DNA of 64,000 nucleotides. Source: Thiomicrorhabdus marina (GTDB lineage Bacteria > Pseudomonadota > Gammaproteobacteria > Thiomicrospirales > Thiomicrospiraceae). Numbering within the stretch: position 1 is the stretch's first letter; each line of letters opens with the position of its first letter. The position numbers and the translations under genes were made by a program. Positions 36,830-45,256 of this stretch are shown one piece after another. The stretch spans positions 1 to 64,000 of the forward strand of contig NZ_JAGETV010000003.1 of NCBI RefSeq assembly GCF_017571465.1. Direction: 5' to 3'. Below the pieces are notes generated by a model. The model saw only the letters and a program-made list of their open reading frames with translations, searched no databases and was not told where the DNA came from.

Positions 36830-36951
36830 GGAAACACAGAACAACTCCAAATGACTTCAGGCATAGCGAAGGCTATGCTTCTCAAACGCTGCCTAGAATT
36901 TATCCCTTCAAATTCCTCGCTGAAGCCAATGGGAACTTATTCTGCGTTTCC
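36830..36951. mobile_element. Short inverted-repeat element with IS5-like ends, copy A
   Basis: A 122-base element with imperfect inverted ends of about 31 bases (GGAAACACAGAACAAC... and its complement). It is flanked by TTAG on both sides (36826-36829 and 36952-36955), which fits the YTAR target duplications of IS5-type elements. Its right 95 bases match copy B at 55645-55943 almost exactly, including CTGCCTAGAATT. It contains no gene. Confidence 0.72.
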
Positions 36952-37040
36952 TTAGACAACCTAGTATGCATTTGCGGCATTTTTGCGATATAGGCTGTTA
37001 AAATAGCGTCTTTGTTTTGACTAGACTGAACTCGATTCTC

Positions 37041-38120
37041 ATGAGCAATGCACAACTGATTCTGATTGATAAACGCAACCAACCGCTAAAAGAATACATC
37101 GTAGCGGTAGCGGCTTCCGACGGCTTAACCATTAAAGGCGTAGAGATTATGGCTTCCCCAGCCAAAGGGGAAACCTCTCTATTAAATGCACAAGTGCTGA
37201 TTCCGCCTCTGGAGGAGTACGACTTTGATCTGAAGAAGCTGATTAAAGCGACTTTGAATGCGGTTAGTGTCAAAGAAGAAATCATGGATATTGATAGCTT
37301 TATCGAACGTTGCTCGGAAGATGAAGCGGTACGCAATGCCCTGACCAAATCCATTCCGAAACTGCGTAAGAAAATTGAAGCCTTGCTAAAAGAGTTCTTG
37401 GATTCAGAAGTCATTCCTTTGATTTTAGAGCGCCGTAACGATGCACTTTATAAACTCAAAGAACACGCGCAAGAACTAAAAGGCAAAAACATTGTCTGCA
37501 TCGATATCGAAGCAACCAATATTTCCACCGATCCCAATGCCGATATTATTCAGCTTTCGGCTTGTGACGGCGAAGGCAAGGAATTATTCAATCAGCTTAT
37601 TAATCCAGGGTACGACATTCCAGAAAACGAGAAGCACAATATCACTACCGAAATGGTTCAGGGCGAGCCGTTGCTTGGTCACGTTTGGGATGAAATTCAC
37701 GATCAACTTCGTGACGCCGACATCGTTCTTGCCTACAGTACCGAAAGCGATTTTATGTACTTGGAAAAAAGCGCCGAGAAGAAAATGTTGCGTTTTGAGC
37801 TGGACTACAACAAATGGTTAGACGTTGCCGAGCTAAGTCGCGACTTAAATGGCGCAATTCGTTGGCACTCCGAGCGCATGTACTGGTTCTATAAAACGCC
37901 TAAACTGACCATGGCTTATGAGAAAGTCCTTGGCAAACCTTTCCCGGGGGATGCACACGATGCTTTGGCAGATGCGCAAGCAACGGTCGATCTGTTCAAT
38001 GCCATGTTGGACAAAGGTCGTAAATCGCAGATTGCCGAGAAAAAGAAGCCAAAACAAATTAAAGACACCATTACCAATAACCCATTTGCTGCGGCGTTTG
38101 CCAATGCCAAACGTAGCTAA
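37041..38120 (+). CDS. DEDDh-type 3'-5' exonuclease (DnaQ-like) with an unknown N-terminal region
   Basis: A 359-residue protein. Residues from about 148 to 325 form an exonuclease domain of the DEDDh class. Motif Exo I is CIDIEATN (Asp, Glu), Exo II lies in DIVLAYSTESD, and Exo III is HDALADAQATVDLF (His, Asp). Residues 1 to about 145 are not recognised and include a charged helical part (KLRKKIEALLKEFL). The ATG at 37041 lacks a strong ribosome site; the frame opens 24 bases earlier at a TTG. It lies nine bases before hisI. DNA or RNA could be the substrate. Confidence 0.8.
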   Translation: MSNAQLILIDKRNQPLKEYIVAVAASDGLTIKGVEIMASPAKGETSLLNAQVLIPPLEEYDFDLKKLIKATLNAVSVKEEIMDIDSFIERCSEDEAVRNALTKSIPKLRKKIEALLKEFLDSEVIPLILERRNDALYKLKEHAQELKGKNIVCIDIEATNISTDPNADIIQLSACDGEGKELFNQLINPGYDIPENEKHNITTEMVQGEPLLGHVWDEIHDQLRDADIVLAYSTESDFMYLEKSAEKKMLRFELDYNKWLDVAELSRDLNGAIRWHSERMYWFYKTPKLTMAYEKVLGKPFPGDAHDALADAQATVDLFNAMLDKGRKSQIAEKKKPKQIKDTITNNPFAAAFANAKRS

Positions 38121-38129
38121 GGATTCAGT

Positions 38130-38570
38130 ATGTGTGAAGTAACTTTCAAACAATTGGAAAAGGCTAAGCTTGGCGACGAAGTCGCTTGGCAAGACTTACA
38201 ATCCAAAGTCAAATTCGATAAAGACGGTCTGATTCCAGCCATTGCCCAACAGTACGACAGCAAAGAAGTCTTGATGATGGCGTGGATGAACGACAAATCT
38301 CTTCAGGAAACTCTAGAAACCGGTCGTGTCTGTTACTGGTCACGTTCACGCCAAAATTACTGGCGCAAAGGCGAAGAATCGGGACAAATTCAAGTCTTAA
38401 AAGAACTGCGTTTCGATTGCGACGGCGATACCATTTTGCTGTTGGTTGACCAAACCGGGCCAGCTTGTCACAGTGGCCGTCGTAGCTGTTTCTATACTTT
38501 AATAGACGGCGATAAAGCGACTGTTACTAGCGAGCCACTTATCTCTCCAGAAGAACTATACAAAAAATAG
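38130..38570 (+). CDS. hisI: Phosphoribosyl-AMP cyclohydrolase
   Basis: Catalyses the third step of histidine biosynthesis, opening the adenine ring of phosphoribosyl-AMP; zinc- and magnesium-dependent. The 146-residue protein has the family motifs MMAWMNDKSLQET, GRVCYWSRSRQ, WRKGEESG, the metal-binding DCDGD near residue 97, and TGPACHSGRRSCFY with the zinc cysteines. It is a stand-alone HisI without a fused HisE domain. It follows the exonuclease gene by nine bases, with AAGGA before the ATG; no other his genes are in the window. Confidence 0.95.
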   Translation: MCEVTFKQLEKAKLGDEVAWQDLQSKVKFDKDGLIPAIAQQYDSKEVLMMAWMNDKSLQETLETGRVCYWSRSRQNYWRKGEESGQIQVLKELRFDCDGDTILLLVDQTGPACHSGRRSCFYTLIDGDKATVTSEPLISPEELYKK

Positions 38571-38620
38571 AGTTCTCATTGCCGTTGGGGCACAGTCTTA
38601 GCCCCAACCCACACAGCCAC

Positions 38621-38648
38621 TTATACACAATCCACAGACTTATCCACA
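38621..38648 (+). promoter_or_regulatory. Pair of DnaA boxes between hisI and truD
   Basis: TTATACACA (38621-38629) and TTATCCACA (38640-38648) lie in the same orientation within the 141-base convergent gap. Both fit the DnaA consensus. No flanking origin genes are present, so this may be a DnaA titration site or chance. Confidence 0.4.
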
Positions 38649-38711
38649 TTCTTATCGACAAGGCGTATCAAGGCTAAATTCAGCAAACGCATTATGCATG
38701 CTCGGTTCTTG

Positions 38712-39836
38712 TTAAGCTTCTTGCGGGAACTGACGCACCGGCTCAACGGCATCCAATAATTCACGCAACATCATGGTCGCGAAAGCACCGGCCGGTAAAG
38801 TGAACTCGACTTGTAAATCCAACTGCTGGTTATCAGCATTCGGTTGCCACTGCCACTGCAAGTCTTGTGGAATAAGGCGTAGCGCGCGATGATCGGCCTT
38901 AACTCTGGCATCACTTAACGCCTGCTGCCAAGTTTCAAATTCTGCTAACCAATGCTGTTGAGCCTGTAGCGCCGCGCCGCTCGGTAACAATAATTTTGCA
39001 CCGATTTCGCCAATCAACAGTCCGACGGGATGAATATCGCCCTCGGCCAAACGCTGTGCCAAATCTTCACTGTTATCATCGGCAAAACAACGACTAGAAC
39101 CTTCCAGTTGGAAGATATCCCCAACCAAATACTGATTCCAATTATTCGTAATAATTCGCTGCGAAAGGTAACGATTAAAAGCCCATGAACGTAACGCCGA
39201 TAGATATATGCTGCGTTTATTGCGCGGCACCCGCTGATTTTCCAGCAACATTCTCAAAGCATTCGGAACATTAGCGCCTTTCTTTCCAAAACGCTGCTCG
39301 CCGTAATAGTTCGGCACACCGCATTTCATCTTCTCAAGTCGATCGCTCAATTCCGCAATCGCCGCTGCGGGTTCAGCAAATGGTGATTCATCCAATTGAC
39401 GTAGATTGCGCAAACGTAAAATAAAACGGTTGCCGCTTAACCCTCCCGTTTGCAATTTACGATTATGGCGTGTGCTCTGTAACAATTCGACTTGAGGATA
39501 CTGCCAAGCACTCCAATCCGGGTCCGGTTTGCCCGGCAAATGCACACTCAACCATTGCTGTGTCACCGCATGTCGATCCTTCTGCCCTGCCATACCAATT
39601 GCCGAACGCGGCACACCGGCCCATTTAGCAACTTGCTTAGCCATCCATTCGCTGTTTTCACCGGTCTTTTGCAGATACAACCACAAATGTTCGCCTTCAC
39701 CGCTTAGGCTGTAAGCGTGCTGCTCTTGCACCTGAAAATCTTCGGCTTCGACTTTAAAATCGGCCTTAATTTGCGGCGCACCGTTCATATAGGCAAGTTT
39801 GCTAAAATCGACAGGAGACGAGGGAGAAAGTAACAT
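38712..39836 (-). CDS. truD: tRNA pseudouridine(13) synthase
   Basis: Converts uridine 13 of certain tRNAs to pseudouridine. The 374-residue protein has the TruD motifs: FKVEAEDFQVQE at the N-terminus, the catalytic aspartate in GMAGQKDRHAVT near residue 86, LSGNRFILRLRN near 130, and the inserted domain followed by PNYYGEQRFGK. The C-terminal part (FTLPAGAFATMMLREL) is also typical. It is convergent with hisI and sits downstream of the terminator for the lipoprotein gene. Confidence 0.95.
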   Translation of the reverse strand: MLLSPSSPVDFSKLAYMNGAPQIKADFKVEAEDFQVQEQHAYSLSGEGEHLWLYLQKTGENSEWMAKQVAKWAGVPRSAIGMAGQKDRHAVTQQWLSVHLPGKPDPDWSAWQYPQVELLQSTRHNRKLQTGGLSGNRFILRLRNLRQLDESPFAEPAAAIAELSDRLEKMKCGVPNYYGEQRFGKKGANVPNALRMLLENQRVPRNKRSIYLSALRSWAFNRYLSQRIITNNWNQYLVGDIFQLEGSSRCFADDNSEDLAQRLAEGDIHPVGLLIGEIGAKLLLPSGAALQAQQHWLAEFETWQQALSDARVKADHRALRLIPQDLQWQWQPNADNQQLDLQVEFTLPAGAFATMMLRELLDAVEPVRQFPQEA

Positions 39837-39854
39837 AAGAAAATATTCCGGAAA

Positions 39855-39892
39855 ATAAAAAGCCCGAACTCACGCGCAGGCGAATTCGGGCT
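39855..39892 (-). terminator. Terminator after the lipoprotein gene
   Basis: An eight-base-pair stem AGCCCGAA/TTCGGGCT (39861-39868 with 39885-39892) is followed on the minus strand by TTTTTATTTT. Confidence 0.85.
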
Positions 39893-39924
39893 ATATTGTA
39901 AGGGATTCGATTCAGCTCTGTTAA

Positions 39925-40386
39925 TTAAAGGTTATTGAAAACCTTTTCCGCAATCGGCAGTTCTTTACCCTGCGGCTTTTCATTATAAATCTGTACCAAT
40001 AGCTGACGAACATTGCCCGGCACCATGTAATCTTTAATCAACGCGCGTGCATCAACCGGAGAATCTTTATTGATATACAGATAGATATTGCGCAAGTAAC
40101 AAGGGTTATCCGGATCAGATGCCATCGGACGTAAGAGACCATCACCTTCGATTTTGACATTTTCTTTAGAAATCAATACTACGCGATGGTAGTAGTTGGA
40201 GGTCAGAGGCCTATCCAAACAGAGTTGAAAAACGCGGTCGAAATTACCGGAGCCGCGATCTAGGTTATCAACCATCTGCGCGCTGACGATTTTCACCGGT
40301 TCTTTAGAACAACCCTGTAAAGCAAACAGACTGGTTAGCAATAACAACAGAGGCCAAGACAGTCGCGAAACAATTCTGAAATTCAT
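39925..40386 (-). CDS. Predicted lipoprotein, unknown function
   Basis: A 153-residue exported protein with a lipoprotein signal (hydrophobic segment about 9-22, lipobox LQGC, acylated cysteine near residue 26). The mature part, about 125 residues, has two further cysteines (QLCLDRP, NPCYLRN) that might pair. No family is recognised. I chose ATG at 40386, nine bases after AGGGA, over an ATG six bases upstream. It lies after the Tim44-like gene but is separated from it by a terminator. Confidence 0.7.
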   Translation of the reverse strand: MNFRIVSRLSWPLLLLLTSLFALQGCSKEPVKIVSAQMVDNLDRGSGNFDRVFQLCLDRPLTSNYYHRVVLISKENVKIEGDGLLRPMASDPDNPCYLRNIYLYINKDSPVDARALIKDYMVPGNVRQLLVQIYNEKPQGKELPIAEKVFNNL

Positions 40387-40401
40387 AAGCATTTCCCTAA
40401 T

Positions 40402-40433
40402 AAAAAAGCCTTAAGACTTTTATATCTTAAGGC
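40402..40433 (-). terminator. Terminator after the Tim44-like gene
   Basis: A perfect nine-base-pair stem (40408-40416 with 40425-40433) is followed on the minus strand by six T. Confidence 0.9.
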
Positions 40434-40461
40434 TTTTGCAAAAGAAGGGAAAACAATACGC

Positions 40462-41433
40462 TTAACGCTGCTCTTGTTGAATCCCGGCAATCTGCCAGTT
40501 TCCTTCACCTTCTTGCAAACGGCGAATATGCCAAATTTCGCTAAAGGCGTGCGCGCCTTCATTGGCATTTTCTTCAATGAAGCCACTGTAACGCACGCTG
40601 ACAATAAAGTAATTATCTTCAATCACCTTATCGACGATTTCGGCAGACACACTATCCACATTAGTTTGGTTATCACCCGGCTCAACTCCTGCTAACTCAG
40701 CAACTAGCGCTTGGTATAACGATGGTGCACAGTAACCTTCAAGAGCAGCTAAATCCACTTCATCCCAGGCTTTTTGCAGAGCGATAAAGTGCTGAGTGGC
40801 AGCATCTTTAAAGCCTTCTTCATTAAACCACTCTGGCGTTTCTGTGACTGGCTGCGCATTGTCTGATGGCGCTTCACCCGATAGGCCAGAACCGATAATT
40901 GAGCCACCGACATTCGGATCATACGGAGTATGCGTTTCGCGTTGTTGAACTTGCATCGGCTGTGGCGTTGGTTGCGGTTCTGCTTGCTGAGGTTGTTGAT
41001 AACCTTGATAAGCTGGCTGCGGCTCGACTGTCTGTTGTTTTTTGCGCATAAACAATTTAAACAGGATAAAGGCGATTAACGCAAACAACAGAATATCCAT
41101 AAACTGAATACCCTCAAAGGCATCGCCGAAAATCATTGCCGCCAATAAACCGCCAACAGCCAAGCCTGCTAGAGGACCTAACCATTTTGCCGCACCCGAT
41201 TTCGCTGCGGTAGAACCCGCCGCAGCTGCTCCGGCCGGTGCAGTTCCCGCAGTTGATTGCTTGGAGTCCTGAGTAGTCGATTTTTGGTTAAAAGATTTTG
41301 GCGCTACCTGTTTACTGTATCCAAAAGACTTACCGCCGCCCAAGCGCTTAGCTTCAGCAACTTGGCTAAAAGCAAACAACAGAGTAAATAGTGCAATAAA
41401 CAGCACCGGCAATCGGGATTGAATCAGACTCAT
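40462..41433 (-). CDS. Tim44-like domain membrane protein
   Basis: A 323-residue protein with a signal peptide or first helix (about 8-27). A basic low-complexity region follows, rich in Gly, Ala and Ser. A hydrophobic pair lies at about 83-130 (LAGLAVGGLLAAMIFGDAF, ILLFALIAFILFKLF), and then a Gln/Pro-rich linker. The C-terminal Tim44-like domain runs from about 205 to 320 (EWFNEEGFKDAATQHFIALQKAWDEVDL and SEIWHIRR). Bacterial relatives are of unknown function; the domain binds membranes and partner proteins in mitochondria. It has its own terminator. Confidence 0.85.
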   Translation of the reverse strand: MSLIQSRLPVLFIALFTLLFAFSQVAEAKRLGGGKSFGYSKQVAPKSFNQKSTTQDSKQSTAGTAPAGAAAAGSTAAKSGAAKWLGPLAGLAVGGLLAAMIFGDAFEGIQFMDILLFALIAFILFKLFMRKKQQTVEPQPAYQGYQQPQQAEPQPTPQPMQVQQRETHTPYDPNVGGSIIGSGLSGEAPSDNAQPVTETPEWFNEEGFKDAATQHFIALQKAWDEVDLAALEGYCAPSLYQALVAELAGVEPGDNQTNVDSVSAEIVDKVIEDNYFIVSVRYSGFIEENANEGAHAFSEIWHIRRLQEGEGNWQIAGIQQEQR

Positions 41434-41604
41434 AAAAATCTCCAGAACGGTTTCACATTAATACGAATGCTTCGCATTTTACCTAAAAATAAGCAGATTA
41501 CAGCTAAAACAATAAATAAAATTTATGAAGATACAATGACTAAAGAAACACAGAGTGAGCACCCATTGACTTCAGCAGTACGTTTGGACTTGTTCTACGC
41601 TTTC

Positions 41605-43470
41605 CTAGGCTCGGCAGTAATGATTCAACATCTGGGTAATATCCTCCGGTTTAAACGGCTTACTAATAAAGTCATTCATTCCGGCTTGATAGCAAGCTTG
41701 GCGGTCGGCGGGCTGAATATTGGCTGTTAAAGCAATAACGGGCGTATTCCTATCGAATTTACGCATCTGCCGAGTTGCTTCAAAACCATCCATAACCGGC
41801 ATCTGACAATCCATAAAGACCAAATCAAAGGTTGTATGACGCAAAACTTCCAAAGCCTGTTTGCCATTTTCTGCAACACTAACCTTCACCCCGATTTTTT
41901 CTAATAACTTTTTCGCGATTAACTGATTGACCTGATTATCTTCCACCACAAGCACAGAAATTTTAGCGTAATCAACTTCACTCTCTTTTCCAGACAGAGC
42001 CGTTTTCATCTGCGGCATCTGCTTAAGCCACTTGGGCTGCAAATAGACCGAGAAAGTCGACCCTTCGCCGAATTGACTGCTTACATTAACCGAACCGTTC
42101 ATTAATTCCGCCAGCCGCTTGCAGATAAACAATCCCAAGCCTGTCCCGCCATATTGACGTTTGCTACCTCGGTGCAGCTGAGTAAAGTCCTTGAACAGAT
42201 GCTCCATGCCCTCCGACTTGATGCCAATACCGCTATCTTTAACGTCGAATGTCAGTCCATCTTTATCGGTACGCGCCGCACTTAATACCACGCCGCCTTT
42301 TTCGGTAAATTTCAGAGCATTATTAATATAGTTATTCAATATTTGCTGCAATCGAACCTTGTCTGCATAAATAAAAGCCTCGTGCAGATTATCTTTCTCA
42401 AGACGGAAAGTCAGGTTTTTATTAGCAAATAGCGGTTGATAGAACAGCGCCAAACCATCTAATAACTGATTCACATCGACTGCTTGCGGCTCTAAGGTAA
42501 ATTTTCCGGCCTGAATCTTCGAATAATCGAGAATGTCGTTAATCACCGAAAGCAGATGTTCCGAGGAAGACTTAATCACATTCAGATAAGCCGCATCGCG
42601 CTCAGCCATCTCGGCGTCTTCGATAAGATTCAGAGAGCCTATAATGCCATTTAGCGGCGTGCGAATTTCATGACTCATCACCGCCAGAAATTCCGATTTA
42701 GCTTCATTGGCTTGCTGCGCTTCTTGACGAGCATTCTGTAATGCCATCGTCCGCTGTTCGACACGCTCTTGCATCGTTTCCATCGCTTTCGCTAGATCGG
42801 CAATTTCGCCTTTCGCATCACCCATATTGCTAAACGAGGCCGCTTCACCATGTGCAATCCGCTCTGCACGCTCGGTCAATTGCTTAAGCTGCCGGGTTAA
42901 GCGAAAGCCGATGAAAATCGCGATAGCCGTTCCGATAATCAACTCAAGTGCCACAATCAATAAGGTCAATAATTTGGTTTCGCTGATCGAATTGAGCACA
43001 GCCGTCGCATTGTAAATAAAGCGCTGTGTCCCAATGACTTGCTCGGAAATAACAATCTCTCGCTGAAAAAAGAAGTACGTCTTTTGATCTATGACAACCT
43101 TCTGTTGCGCGCCTTTCCACAGTTCATGCAACTGCTTTTCCAGCATGGCAAACAGAGCGTAGTTATGGGTTCTAAAATCATTATCAGTCGCCTGAGAAAG
43201 GATTTGTCCGTCTTTGCCCAAAACCTCAACTTGCAGGATATTTTTCTGTTCGACAAAACGTAATGCCGCATCATCAATGGTCGCCAAATCATTAACCATT
43301 AAAGGCGTGGTGACTACTTCACCAAACAACTGTGCGGAAGCTTGCAACTGTTCTTGCATTAGGTTTTGTGAAATATTCTTAATCGCCGCAAAATTGACCA
43401 ACACGATAGAAGCAACGAAAAAAGCTTCGACAGCAATAAAAACCAATAAGAATTTATAACGAAATGACAT
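41605..43470 (-). CDS. Hybrid sensor histidine kinase with receiver domain
   Basis: A 621-residue membrane kinase. A first helix (about 7-29) and a second (about 168-190) enclose a periplasmic region of about 135 residues. Next come a HAMP-like segment and coiled coil (about 190-255), a HisKA domain with the phosphorylated histidine in [12 protein letters not shown] near 266, and a HATPase domain ([14 protein letters not shown]). A C-terminal receiver (about 500-618) has its acceptor aspartate in DCQMPVMDG. The output partner is not in the window. It starts 33 bases after the PhnD-like gene, which suggests that a binding protein feeds the sensor. Confidence 0.9.
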   Translation of the reverse strand: MSFRYKFLLVFIAVEAFFVASIVLVNFAAIKNISQNLMQEQLQASAQLFGEVVTTPLMVNDLATIDDAALRFVEQKNILQVEVLGKDGQILSQATDNDFRTHNYALFAMLEKQLHELWKGAQQKVVIDQKTYFFFQREIVISEQVIGTQRFIYNATAVLNSISETKLLTLLIVALELIIGTAIAIFIGFRLTRQLKQLTERAERIAHGEAASFSNMGDAKGEIADLAKAMETMQERVEQRTMALQNARQEAQQANEAKSEFLAVMSHEIRTPLNGIIGSLNLIEDAEMAERDAAYLNVIKSSSEHLLSVINDILDYSKIQAGKFTLEPQAVDVNQLLDGLALFYQPLFANKNLTFRLEKDNLHEAFIYADKVRLQQILNNYINNALKFTEKGGVVLSAARTDKDGLTFDVKDSGIGIKSEGMEHLFKDFTQLHRGSKRQYGGTGLGLFICKRLAELMNGSVNVSSQFGEGSTFSVYLQPKWLKQMPQMKTALSGKESEVDYAKISVLVVEDNQVNQLIAKKLLEKIGVKVSVAENGKQALEVLRHTTFDLVFMDCQMPVMDGFEATRQMRKFDRNTPVIALTANIQPADRQACYQAGMNDFISKPFKPEDITQMLNHYCRA

Positions 43471-43503
43471 AGTCTTAAATCAACTCAATGGCACGAAAAC
43501 GGC

Positions 43504-44331
43504 TCAATCTTTTATGGCTAACACCTTAGCCAATTCTTTGATTTCAGCATATTCAGCATTATTTGTTGCTTGAAATGCTTTAATATTCAAACGTTCCAGC
43601 AAAGCTTGTGGCATCTGTAAAAACGCTTTAACCAAAGCCTCTCTATCCTGTTTCGGCATGCTCGGTAAAAAAGTAATCGGATGGCTTGGGTAAGCTCGAG
43701 TGGTATAAACCACCTGTAAAGGGCAGTCATGTTCAGATTTTTTGTGTAAATTCAAGGTACGTTCAACCCCGCCACCAAAAACGCCAACACCTCGTTCCAC
43801 ACCTTTATAAACAGAATCATGCGAGTTGACATATTGAACTTGAGCGCGCTGTTCAAGCTGAACGCCGAACTTTTTAAGTAATTCATACTTCACAATCAAG
43901 GTCGCTGCAAAAGCATTCGGCGATGGGAATAGAAAAACGGTGTCGGCAAGATTTTCTTTCGTCAGAGCACTTCCAAGCGAAACAACAACTCCGCGAATAT
44001 CATGATTAGCGCGTACTTCGGCAGTATAGCCCTGCGCTTGATTGGCGACCACAAAATGATAGGGGTTCATATAGGCAAAATCATAAGTACCGGCTTTGAA
44101 TTTATCTTCAAATTCGGCAATCGACTTTTCGGTCTGAAAATGTATTTTCAATCCCGTCTGCTAATAAAGGTATTCGGTAACCGGCTGCCAAGCACTGAAC
44201 AATTTGGACGGACTCTGTTGCGGCACAACCCCCATCACATAAGTCGGTTCTTTGGCCTGAGCAAATGGGAACGCAGTCAATGCCAACAAGGAAGCGATAA
44301 ATATTAGAGGTAAAATGCGTGGCAAAACCAT
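43504..44331 (-). pseudogene. PhnD-like periplasmic binding protein interrupted by one in-frame TAG
   Basis: The frame encodes a signal peptide (LIFIASLLALTAFPFAQA), then PTYVMGVVPQQSPSKLFSAWQPVTEYLY, a TAG codon at 44161-44163, and, in the same frame, QTGLKIHFQTEKSIAEF onward to about 275 codons. Together this is a full phosphate/phosphonate-type binding protein (PhnD family, with YDFAYMNPYHFV and FGGGVERTL). No frameshift is needed; a single stop splits it after residue 56. ATG at 44331 follows AAGG. It is either a recent pseudogene, a sequence error or a readthrough gene. It precedes a hybrid histidine kinase whose periplasmic domain it could contact. Confidence 0.8.
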
Positions 44332-44564
44332 ACCGCCTTTCGAAAACAATCAATCTTGCGGCGATTGTAACACTGCGTTACTAAGGCAATTTTTAAGAGC
44401 GGTAGATTATTGATATGCCTTAAAAAATCAAGGGAATTTAAAAGGACATCTAGCTTGATAAAAACGAAGACACCAGCAAATTATCTAACCGTTAAACAGT
44501 CCGATCACCCAGAGAATCAAGCTAGGAAAATAAAGTTTCTCCTGTTAAGTGCAATGCAGAACAG

Positions 44565-45161
44565 CTATTCTTTAATACAACGCGAGATGGTGTAATCTTT
44601 GCCCTGCTTAACTTTCTTGTAGTTACCAAACACTTCATTAAAGTTACGTTTCATGTAATCTCGTAGCCCATTAATGGTAACTACGACTAACTGACCACCT
44701 GGGGCCATTTGTGCATGAATATCATGCAACATAATGCTGAGCATTTCTTTACCGACTTTGGCAGGAATATTGGAAATCACCGTCGTGAATTGAATCTCTT
44801 TCGGAACATTGCTTAATCCGTTTGATAAATAGGCTTTGGCATTATTTAAGTGATTCAGTTCGGCATTTTTATTGGCGTATTCGACCGCCACGAAATCCTT
44901 ATCAACCATATGCACTTCACCTTTTGGCGCATTGGCGGCGATGGTTAAACCAATCGGGCCATAGCCGCAACCGATATCCAGAGCAATTTCGTCTTCTTTA
45001 ATATCCAAATAGCGTAATAACAGATCAGTTCCGGAATCAATGTCTCGCGGGCTGAATATCCCCCAAGTAGTGGCAAACTTTAGCGGTTTGCCCATTAGAT
45101 TTGCGTCGATATGCAGGTCTTGTTTTAGCTGTTCAATTGTCGCCACTGTGATGATTCCCAA
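44565..45161 (-). CDS. Class I SAM-dependent methyltransferase (RsmC/YbxB-like)
   Basis: A 198-residue methyltransferase of the MTS family (PF05175 type). The cofactor motif is ALDIGCGYGPIGLTIA near residue 60, followed by VHMVDKDFVAVEYA. Motif IV is SNIPAKVGKE near 131, where the family usually has NPPF or NPPI; the change of the second residue from Pro to Ile is unusual and may alter the target. Relatives methylate guanine in 16S rRNA. It is divergent from rep, with 95 bases between the starts. Confidence 0.8.
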   Translation of the reverse strand: MGIITVATIEQLKQDLHIDANLMGKPLKFATTWGIFSPRDIDSGTDLLLRYLDIKEDEIALDIGCGYGPIGLTIAANAPKGEVHMVDKDFVAVEYANKNAELNHLNNAKAYLSNGLSNVPKEIQFTTVISNIPAKVGKEMLSIMLHDIHAQMAPGGQLVVVTINGLRDYMKRNFNEVFGNYKKVKQGKDYTISRCIKE

Positions 45162-45256
45162 AGCTGTTAATTTTGCTAGAATATTGTACCCTTTTATTTT
45201 GACCTATGTTGCCGACCTCAGCGCGGCCATTGAAGATTGGAAACACTTCGTCAAGT

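Noticed and set aside
41419-41730. Plus-strand ORF between the Tim44-like and kinase genes
   Set aside because: It overlaps the kinase 3' end in the opposite direction, resembles no protein and has no ribosome site.
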